Part shown: positions 10,801 to 15,383 of the stretch, piece after piece
Layout: the number at the start of each line of letters is the position of its first letter
Position numbering within the stretch: the first letter of the stretch is position 1
Assembly: GCA_026770585.1 (NCBI GenBank)
Contig: MU646367.1
Location: 399,291-414,673, forward strand
Reading direction: 5' to 3'
Source of the DNA: Baffinella frigidus
Lineage: Eukaryota > Cryptophyceae > Cryptomonadales > Baffinellaceae
Length of the DNA: 15,383 nt
Program-made: the position numbers and the translations under genes
The notes under the pieces: model-generated
Database searches by the model: none
What the model saw: only the letters and a program-made list of their open reading frames with translations
Told to the model about the DNA's origin: nothing

Positions 10801-11631
10801 CTGTAGTGAAGGGTGGTGGTGTGCAGGCGGCGACGCGAGACAAGTGGCTCCTCAAGGGCGATCACGTCACGAGCAACTGGGAGGATAACTCGCGCTTCAA
10901 CCTCCGCGAGGCAACGCCCACCCTCTCCTCCACCCTCGCCCGAAACGTCTTGCACACGCCGGGCAGGCGGTGTGCTGATGAAATTGATTGGACACCGTGA
11001 GCTCGAATTTTCTCGTTCTGGGACGCTCGCTCTGGTCGGCCTTGCCTGGCGTTTGGTGCGTGGTGCTGAACGTGAGGCGGTCATGCCCCGTGGCGGCTAC
11101 AGGGGTACTACGAAGAACAGCGGGTGAATGCGATGGGACGATCTCAGCGGATGGAAGCAGGTTCGCGCCCCGCCACTCCCCGGGGTCTCGAGACGCCCTT
11201 CTCCCCTCGCGCCCCCCCGATGTACCCTCAATGTGCTGCCACACCTTCATGCGCCCCTTCACACCCCTCAAGCCCGCTGCGGTTCGGGGCTCTGCACGCA
11301 CGCAGGTCAAGGCCCGCGCCTGTGCACGAGCCCCCTGCGCGAAAGACGAGTGCCTGATCTCCTGCGCGCCTGTGACTGGGTTCCGATGTTTACTCCACCA
11401 TCAGAACCCAGTCAACCTATTGTCCCGAGCAGGACTCGTTCTGGCGCAGGTCCTGACCCCGTTTCGGTCGCAGCAAAGCGCGCGGGGAAGGTGTACAAGG
11501 AGGAGGAGAAAGCGTTCTCGAGCGACGCGATCCTGCCCCCGGCGCTCGCGCAACCTGCCGAAGTCAAGGAGTGCTGGGTGGGTGGCGTGGCTGTCCTCGC
11601 CACCCGCCCTGAGTACCCCGTCGACTACTGA
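4825..11631 (+). CDS. Multi-exon gene encoding an unrecognised, probably beta-rich protein
   Basis: Family not recognised. Inferred exons: 4825-5003, 5149-5339, 6771-6937, 7361-7459, 7999-8088, 8610-8675, 9224-9311, 9825-9860, 10280-10342, 10827-10996, 11433-11631 (stop TGA 11629-11631), about 450 residues. Phases agree at all joins except 8675 to 9224, where an exon or a different donor is missing. A further in-phase exon may end at GTG|GTGAGA near 7949. The N-terminus is polar and charged with no signal peptide (SLFARSEDLNEHKEQLE). Exons 2-3 alternate hydrophobic residues as in beta sandwiches (PFVVVVQPGKK, GKSLEVTVCSPIGD, ISIRVLDDGSIWVK). Later exons give RHILVPLRSRMSMVLDP, YMHYHRILPIDSEEQLD and DKWLLKGDHVTSNWEDNSRF. 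The C-terminus is Lys/Glu-rich then hydrophobic (GKVYKEEEKAF, VGGVAVLATRPEYPVDY). Start 4825 is the first in-frame ATG after the divergent promoter; 4870 is an alternative. Introns carry most of the window's mobile-element copies. A single gene is the simplest reading, but two genes cannot be excluded. Confidence 0.55.
5486..6066 (+). repeat. Telomere-like array, CCCTAAA on plus strand
   Basis: About 80 degenerate units of CCCTAAA (CCCTGAA, CCCTACA, CCATGAA, CCCCAAA) in the large intron 5340-6770 of the plus-strand gene. A higher-order block ending in CCATGAACCATGAACCCTA recurs at about 5564-5600 and 5622-5660. Orientation is opposite to the arrays in the protease, matching the opposite gene direction. 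Confidence 0.9.
6240..6376 (-). mobile_element. MITE-like element, family 1, copy E
   Basis: About 137 bp, with AGCTCTCAATCACTCGGGTTGA at the left end in part and GCGTCAGAGCT at the right. The reverse complement shares CTCCAAAGTTGACG and TTTGTACCAC-type core sequence with copy D. It lies in intron 5340-6770 of the plus-strand gene. Confidence 0.7.
6521..6790 (+). repeat. Imperfect duplication of a 3' splice-site region
   Basis: The sequence AGAAAGGCGTGGTGACGTTG at 6521 and following about 25 bases recurs with substitutions at 6749-6788 (AGAAAGGCATGGTGACGTTG). The second copy ends in the inferred acceptor at 6770 and the first bases of exon 6771-6937. A short tandem repeat of CGTCTAGCACCA lies just upstream at 6472-6515. 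Confidence 0.6.
7196..7315 (+). repeat. Telomere-like array, CCCTAAA on plus strand
   Basis: Units of CCCTACA, CCCTAAA and CCCTGAA fill the 3' half of intron 6938-7360 in the plus-strand gene, following a CT-rich stretch at about 7020-7095 and ending about 45 nt before the acceptor TTTTTCAG at 7360. Confidence 0.88.
7488..7539 (+). repeat. Perfect 26-bp tandem duplication
   Basis: Two identical adjacent copies of a 26-bp unit beginning CTGCTCACTCAAGACCCGTG (7488-7513 and 7514-7539), directly after a C14 homopolymer run, in intron 7460-7998. Perfect identity suggests a recent slippage event. Confidence 0.9.
8093..8210 (+). mobile_element. MITE-like element, family 1, copy B
   Basis: A 118-bp element from AGCTCTGTCTCAGTCGGGTT to AACTCAGACAGAGCT, with inverted ends. 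It starts four bases after the inferred 5' splice site GAG|GTCC at 8088/8089, so one end sits at an exon edge. The core GTTGATGAATTTGTACCACC matches copy C. Confidence 0.78.
8868..9180 (+). mobile_element. MITE-like element, family 1, copy C, interrupted
   Basis: Left end AGCTCTGCATCTGTTGGGTT; the right part matches copy B (GTTGATGGATCTGTACCAC, CTGATTTTGGGGAGAC) and ends TTAACTGAGGCAGAAG. The right end is partly doubled (AGATTAACGCAGG then AGATTAACTGAGGCAG). A separate 169-bp inverted-repeat element, 8892-9060, splits it just after GGGTTGACT. Confidence 0.75.
8892..9060. mobile_element. Nested inverted-repeat element with about 70-bp arms
   Basis: The left arm 8892-8960 begins GATCTCATCCGGTCAGGTAT. 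The right arm 8991-9060 ends with its inverted copy (ATACCTGACCGGATGAAATC). The arms match over about 70 bp with few mismatches and a loop of about 30 bases. It is AT-richer than its surroundings and lies inside family 1 copy C, so it inserted later. No open frame; a typical non-autonomous foldback/MITE layout. Confidence 0.85.
9610..9741 (-). mobile_element. MITE-like element, family 1, copy D
   Basis: About 132 bp, from AGCTGTGGCTCACCTGATTT to AACCCGACTGAGGCAGGGCT. The core GCTCCAAAGTTGACG and TTTATACCAC matches copy E. It is in intron 9312-9824 of the plus-strand gene. A short related fragment (AATGAGGAGCCCAGATTAAC) is at 9433-9452. Confidence 0.7.
9920..10140 (+). repeat. Telomere-like array, CCCTAAA on plus strand
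   Basis: Units of CCCTAAA, CCTGAAACCTAAAA and CCCTCAA fill the start of intron 9861-10279 in the plus-strand gene. Same orientation relative to transcription as all other long arrays here. Confidence 0.88.
10377..10460 (+). repeat. (CTT)n-rich microsatellite
   Basis: A run of TTCTTC units, with interruptions, in intron 10343-10826. Translated it gives poly-Phe, which is not credible as coding sequence. Pyrimidine-rich on the sense strand. Confidence 0.9.
10606..10826. mobile_element. Inverted-arm element, family 2, abutting a 3' splice site
   Basis: A forward arm at 10606-10654 (CTACAGGGGTACCTCGC to CCCCCCTAGGA) is followed by two inverted arms, 10687-10733 and 10758-10806. The last two belong to a tandem duplication of about 67 bp (GTAGGCTCCTAGGG...GTGAAGGGTGG) whose second copy ends in GTGTGCAG, the inferred acceptor of exon 10827-10996. 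The first copy ends in GTGTAG. Confidence 0.7.
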
Positions 11632-11720
11632 TCGCCCTGTGAACCCCGGATAATGTACATGCACGCCACGAGTCGCTCTTCTGTCCACAGACTCTGCTTT
11701 CAGCTCTCACACAGTCACGA
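11624..11720 (+). repeat. Duplicated block, copy 1, overlapping the stop codon
   Basis: Starts ACTACTGATCGCCCTGTGAA, which includes the TGA of the unknown gene, and continues through CCCCGGATAATGTACATGC and GTCGCTCTTCTGTCCA. About 80 percent identical by eye to 12182-12285. It probably represents 3' UTR and its flank. Confidence 0.8.
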
Positions 11721-11730
11721 TGTGGTGAGT

Positions 11731-11774
11731 AATGGGGATCCGGAGCGAACAATCGTGAACCCGATGACGGGCAG
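11731..11774 (+). repeat. 44-bp dispersed repeat, copy 1
   Basis: AATGGGGATCCGGAGCGAAC at the left end through CCGATGACGGGCAG at the right. It matches the reverse complement of 14063-14106 with four mismatches. It lies just beyond duplicated block copy 1 in intergenic DNA. Confidence 0.75.
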
Positions 11775-11847
11775 TCAGGGTGAATATTCACCCCATGGGC
11801 ACTCAAGGAATGACAACACACTTTATCGAGGGTCATTCGGTCGTCGC

Positions 11848-11918
11848 GTTCTTAAATTAGTTCTAGAGGGTTGGCTAAACGTGAGATTTAGTTAACCCTC
11901 TGGTACTGAATTAAGAAC
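11848..11918. repeat. Fold-back hairpin with 33-bp arms
   Basis: Arms 11848-11880 and 11886-11918 pair at 26 of 33 positions (GTTCTTAA, CAGAGGGTT-type and CTAAA segments conserved), with a five-base loop GTGAG. AT-richer than its surroundings. It could be a mini-inverted-repeat element or a structured 3'-end signal between convergent genes. Confidence 0.7.
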
Positions 11919-12181
11919 AAGCATGGGTCGAGTCCGTTCCGTATTCGGAAGTTAAGTTACGGGTTCTTGTACACGAGGCATCCCTGTACATGTGTAAGTA
12001 ACGTTTGGACTTGTCATTGTGCTGGTCGGCTTTTGGGAACCCTCGTTGGGCAAAATGATTGACCTCGATCAGCTGGCAAAAAACTGCGTCTTTCCTGCGT
12101 GGAAGATGCAAGGAAATCGTGAGTGGGTGTACGAAGGTTGACCTCGATCAGCTACTGATCGAGGTGATCGACCTCGATCAA

Positions 12182-12285
12182 ACTACTGATCGCCCTGTAA
12201 ACCCCGGATAATGTGCATGCAAACGAAGCGTCGCTCTTCTGTCCATCTCACAGAATCTTCATTTCAGCTCCAACACAGTCCCACG
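12182..12285 (+). repeat. Duplicated block, copy 2
   Basis: ACTACTGATCGCCCTGTAAA then CCCCGGATAATGTGCATGC and GTCGCTCTTCTGTCCATC, matching 11624-11720. It is preceded by palindromic GACCTCGATCAG/CTGATCGAGGT units at about 12059-12180 and lies 3' of the PDZ gene on the opposite strand. Confidence 0.8.
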
Positions 12286-12427
12286 TCGACCGCGCCGGCA
12301 GCCCTGCACCCCCCCCCCCCCCTCACCTCCCGATTTGCTCTCGCCTCCCGCTTGCTCTCTCGCCCTCCTCTCGTGTACACCTCGCCCCCCCCCCATCTCC
12401 GCACGGCAGCCGCGCCAACCCCTGCCC

Positions 12428-13651
12428 CTACCGCCGGGATGACGCGGAGCTGAAGCGAGCAGAGTCATACACCTTGTTCGGGTTCGGCGCCAGCACCACT
12501 GCTCACAGAGCCCAACAAGCGTCAGTGCAGGCCCCGACGCAGCCACAGGCTTCGGCTTCGAACGCGTCGAGCAGGGTGGTTTGGAGCATCGGGAGCATGG
12601 ACCAAGAGGGCTGGCTGCCACGCAGATTCCGCAAAGCCGCGAGATGAGAAACACTCAAAAGAAAAGGCCCGGGTTTCAAGACACTGCTGGTGTTAAGTTG
12701 GGCAGGGGGCGCACAATGGCGGTTGATGATCTCCCGCGACTGGTCCGAGTAAATCCCCAAGACGATGGACTGGCCCGGGCGCCCGCGCAGCATGCCCGTC
12801 ACCTCCTCCATCGGCTGCCCCGCAATCGCCTTCCCGCCAATCGCCACGATCACGTCGCCTTGCAGGCACGCTCCTTGCCGCTGCGCCCGCGACAGCGTCA
12901 GAGGAGAGCGTCGGGACACCGAGGTGAATGTGTAAGGTTTGGGGTGGAGAAACGGGCGTGCAGGGACCAACCTTGCCGCTGGTTCCGGGGACAGGTTCCG
13001 AGAAAAGAGATAGGGAAACGGCTGCAACACAGCAAGAGGGCAGCAAGCAGTGCAGCAGAGGGCGGCACGCAATTCAGACGGGCGCCAGACCTCGCAGACG
13101 CCGTCTTTTTCGACCCGCGCCACGCGGAAGGTCCCCGCAGCATGCTCAACGCCGTTGTAGGTGAATTTTTCAGGCTCCACAGTGAGATGAACGCCAGCGT
13201 CGATCTCCTCCTCGCGAGGAGTGTACCGGGAGGAGTAAGAGGAGCGCGCGCTGGGCTGTGCCTCCGACCTCCCCGTGACCATCCCAGCTGAGTCAACATC
13301 GCGCCGCGCCTGCTCAAGGTGTCTGGTGGCAAGGTCGTCCGTCTGGCCGTGCATCCGAGCAGCTCCCGCCCCCGCCCCCGCCCCGCCATGTGCACCCGAC
13401 TCCAGCTGCTGGTACGGCGCGTCCTCGTCGCTGTAACCAAAGAAGATCTTGGCGCAGCTCAGGACGAAGAAGATGATCGCCAGCACAGACCCCAAAATTA
13501 CCACCAGGGACTTAACAGGGTGCTCCCCTGTCGGGTTGAGCGGCTGGGTCGACCGCACAAACAGGACGGCGGCCGAGCAGACCATGAAGGCCATCACCGC
13601 CCACGCCACATCCCTCCTCCCCATGTTGAAGAGGGGGATCTTGAGCGCCAT
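12428..13651 (-). CDS. Two-pass membrane protein with a single PDZ domain
   Basis: Probable membrane-bound scaffold or adaptor. Inferred exons: 13651-13091, 12880-12715, 12498-12428 (stop TAG 12430-12428), giving 265 residues. The start context AAAATGG is good. Two hydrophobic helices are visible at about residues 14-33 (VAWAVMAFMVCSAAVLFV) and 46-71 (SLVVILGSVLAIIFFVL). A Gly/Ala- and Ser/Arg-rich linker follows. A PDZ domain covers about 154-231: GTFRVARVEKDG in the binding-loop strand, then CLQGDVIVAIGGKAI and VTGMLRGRPGQSIVLGIY, the usual order GD.I..(N/G)G..(V/I) and hydrophobic last strand. The 210-nt intron 12881-13090 is in frame and stop-free, so an unspliced reading also stays open, but it would split the PDZ domain with a proline-rich insert. 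The last intron is less certain: without it the protein ends at TGA 12505-12503 after a different tail. The spliced tail (NPNKVYDSARFSS) looks more natural. No ligand can be inferred. Confidence 0.75.
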
Positions 13652-14167
13652 TTTTGCGCAGCCGCGACACCCTAACCCAGTTTAGCGCAGGAGATTTTGG
13701 CAACTTTCGAGGACCACACACTTTCCGACAACTTTCGTGTCCAGATCGTTGGTCCCCGAAATCGTATATGGTCATCCATGAAATCGTATATACGGATAGG
13801 AGGCGAGATTTCTTGTTCGTGGGGTCGGGGGGCAGGAGCGTGTGTTTCCTCTGCGGTCTCGCCATCTAGCCATCGCATTCAACATGCCCGCGGCGACTGT
13901 ATGGTGATGCGCGGCGGATCCTTGCAGTCCGCGCCGGGCTGCACACGCGACCCCGCTGGAGGAGACGTTGCAGCAGCCCCGGCCGCCGGGGAACCCCGGG
14001 GCAGGACTGGGCGCTCACGGGCGCCGCCGTTCGCTTCGCTGGGTGGGTTTCGTGGCCGGCTGCTGCCCGTCATCGTGTTCACGATTCTTCGCTCGGGATC
14101 CCCGTTCCTGACCACAGCACTGCAGCGGATCAAGCCGTGCCGCCCTCCTGCACGGTGTCTGCTGAGC
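13652..14167. promoter_or_regulatory. Divergent 5' region between PDZ gene and PDE12-like gene
   Basis: The start codons of the minus-strand PDZ gene and the plus-strand PDE12-like gene lie either side of this region. Two pairs of direct repeats stand out: CAACTTTCG at 13701-13709 and 13729-13737, and GAAATCGTATAT at 13758-13769 and 13780-13791. The second pair has a 22-bp period, about two helical turns, which suits paired protein binding. From about 13890 the plus strand is an open frame continuous with the PDE12-like CDS, so part of this may be 5' coding sequence or a 5' intron. A 44-bp dispersed repeat at 14063-14106 argues against coding at that point. Confidence 0.5.
14063..14106 (-). 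repeat. 44-bp dispersed repeat, copy 2
   Basis: Reverse-complement match to 11731-11774 with four differences. It lies upstream of the conserved part of the PDE12-like protein, in the open frame between ATG 13901 and ATG 14168. A likely acceptor (CCTGACCACAG) ends at 14117, so the repeat may be within a 5' intron. Confidence 0.7.
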
Positions 14168-15383
14168 ATGAACATGGAGCAGGCGGCGTGGCCGCGCGCC
14201 ATTGTGATGTCGGAGGACGGGGCCGAAAAGATGAACATCGCGATCCCCTTCCTTGGCAAGACGCGCAACCTCAACCGCCCCAAGGACGAGCCCCTCTCCA
14301 AAGTCATGGTGCGAATCCGCCAAAGCGCGATGCCTCCACCGCCGAAGGGTGGCAAGAAGGCGCGCTCGAAAGGTTTCGTCCCTGGCGCTGCACCAGCTGA
14401 GGAGGTTAGCGCTCCGCCTCCCGCCGAGGTGGAGATCGAGTGCCTGCTCGAGTGCTCCGTCGATGGGGTCGTCTCAGAGGACACGCTCAACCAGGACGCC
14501 TGGGTGCACGGGCGCACGCTCCGTGTCGGAGCCTCGCGCTTCCTGGTCCACGTGAACCCCCCGGTCATCGAGGACCTCCGGATCCCGCGTCGCCCACTCG
14601 CAGGCATCCCACAGCGCCCCGCCATCTCGCTGCGCTTCGCGGAGGCTTCCGAGTGCCGCTGGCAGTGGTTCCGCGCGCGGCCGCAGGCGGGGCAGGCCCC
14701 GAGCGAAGAGCAGGACAGGTGGGAGCGCATCGAGGATGGCGGAGGTGACGCCATGGTCTACACGCCTGGTGAACGCGACGTGGGGAAGCAGCTCAAGCTC
14801 GAATGCACGCCGCGCCGCATGGCTGGGCCGGGGGCAGCGCTGGAAGTGAGCGGCGATGTTGCCAGCGCCGTCACCGATTCGGAGGTGGTGCCGGGACCGG
14901 CAAAGTCTGCGGGGGAGGGGCGGCATGCTCTGGCGGCGGGGCGGGACGTGGGGAAGAGTGGGGTGCGCGTGATGAGTTACAACCTGCTGGCTAGCGCGTA
15001 CGCTGATACGGAGGTGGCTCGGACGCAGCTGTTCGGTACACCCCCGCCCCTGCGTGGAAGGTCTGACCCCGCCTCCGCGTCGTCACACCCATCACGCTTG
15101 CCTCTGACATTATGCACCCCTCTTGGTGACCTAGACATCCGGCAGCACCCCCGATGGAGGATGGTAACGCGGCGAGCGTGAATGGCAGGGTACGTGCCTC
15201 GGTGGGCGATGCACACCGAATACCGGAAGCAGCTGCAGCTGCAAGAGATCCTCGGCTTCCAGCCAGATATCGTCTGCCTGCAGGAGTTGGACATGCGCGC
15301 GTTCGAAACCTACTTCCAGCCGCATTTCGCGGATCACGGGTGCGCCGTCTCCCCTTCTCTCCCTCCTCTCTCTCTCTCTCCCC
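14168..15383 (+). CDS. PDE12: PDE12-like 2',5'-phosphodiesterase (EEP superfamily), 5' part
   Basis: In animals PDE12 is a mitochondrial enzyme that removes non-templated adenines from RNA and degrades 2-5A; it belongs to the endonuclease/exonuclease/phosphatase superfamily. Inferred exons: 14168-15035 and 15189-15339, then an intron that runs off the window; 339 residues are visible. The N-terminal region has the family's DEPLSKVMVRI segment followed by a Lys-rich stretch. The middle domain carries LNQDAWVHGRTLRVG, NPPVIEDLRIPRRPLAGIP and VYTPGERDVGKQLKLECTP. The catalytic domain starts at VRVMSYNLLA, with metal-binding Asn272, and CLQELD with Glu322. The join G|GG across 15036-15188 restores the expected LFGYVPRWAMHTEYR. 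The rest of the catalytic domain is outside. Start is uncertain: an in-frame ATG at 13901 would add an Arg/Ala-rich leader that could be a mitochondrial presequence, but that stretch includes a repeat found in noncoding DNA at 11731, so a spliced 5' leader is possible. Family identity is strong. Confidence 0.85.
15340..15383 (+). other. Start of an intron in the PDE12-like gene
   Basis: After CACGG at 15339 the sequence begins GTGCGC and turns into a CT-rich tract to the window edge. The protein family does not have such low-complexity sequence here, so an intron is the better reading than continued coding. Confidence 0.6.

Larger units (their letters stand above)
11632..12427. other. Intergenic region between convergent genes
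   Basis: About 800 bases between the stop of the plus-strand unknown gene and the inferred stop of the minus-strand PDZ gene. It holds two copies of a roughly 100-bp block (11624-11720 and 12182-12285), a 33-bp-armed hairpin, short GACCTCGATCAG palindromes at about 12060-12180, one copy of a 44-bp dispersed repeat, and a C-rich stretch at 12300-12410. Both transcripts should end here. I see no convincing coding exon or RNA gene. Confidence 0.6.

Noticed and set aside
11128-11631. A 167-residue open frame as a single-exon gene
   Set aside because: Only the last 66 or so codons look like protein. The upstream part is proline- and arginine-rich and without conserved features, so it is better read as intron followed by the last exon of the plus-strand gene.
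11925-11990. Resemblance to 5S rRNA (TTCGGAAGTTAAGTTACGG)
   Set aside because: Only about 15 bases resemble the loop region. The rest of a 120-nt 5S rRNA and its pairing stems are not present.
12503-13651. A 382-residue unspliced PDZ protein
   Set aside because: Reading through 12881-13090 inserts a 70-residue low-complexity segment in the middle of the PDZ domain. Splicing at GAG|GTCTGG and GCGCAG|CGG restores a continuous domain.
13697-13900. The plus-strand ATG at 13697 as the PDE12-like start
   Set aside because: It overlaps the promoter of the divergent gene and the phased direct repeats, and encodes nothing like a PDE12 N-terminus.

Overview
This is nuclear DNA from a eukaryote, most likely a unicellular alga or related protist. 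The genes are split by many spliceosomal introns. The proteins are eukaryotic types: a secreted or anchored trypsin-like protease, a PDZ membrane protein, and a PDE12-type 2',5'-phosphodiesterase. Introns are packed with degenerate TTTAGGG/CCCTAAA units, the telomere motif of plants and many algae. Coding parts are GC-rich at third codon positions. I cannot name the species. No rRNA, tRNA, CRISPR or prokaryotic feature was seen.

Layout. (1) 1-4594, minus strand: an eight-exon S1/chymotrypsin-family protease whose exons I joined by reading frame and fold. It has a signal peptide, an RILGG activation site and a complete His-Asp-Ser triad, and its 3' end runs off the left edge. (2) 4595-4824: a 230-bp divergent promoter region. 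(3) 4825-11631, plus strand: a gene of about 11 or more small exons encoding a protein I do not recognise; most junctions agree in phase and one does not. (4) 11632-12427: intergenic sequence between convergent genes, holding a duplicated block and a fold-back hairpin. (5) 12428-13651, minus strand: a small protein with two membrane segments and one PDZ domain. (6) 13652-14167: a second divergent promoter/5' region with two pairs of direct repeats. (7) 14168-15383, plus strand: the 5' part of a PDE12-like gene, cut by the right edge.

The most striking material lies in the introns. Five copies of a roughly 120-140 bp palindromic-ended MITE-like element (one carrying a second nested inverted-repeat element) all fall in introns. 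A second family built from 45-bp inverted arms fills one protease intron almost from splice site to splice site and abuts a 3' splice site in the plus-strand gene, as expected of introner-like elements. All long telomere-like arrays lie with the CCCTAAA strand as sense, in two genes that run in opposite directions. Many inferred 5' splice sites begin GTC rather than GTR. All exon joins are inferences from reading frame and protein logic; no transcript data were available.
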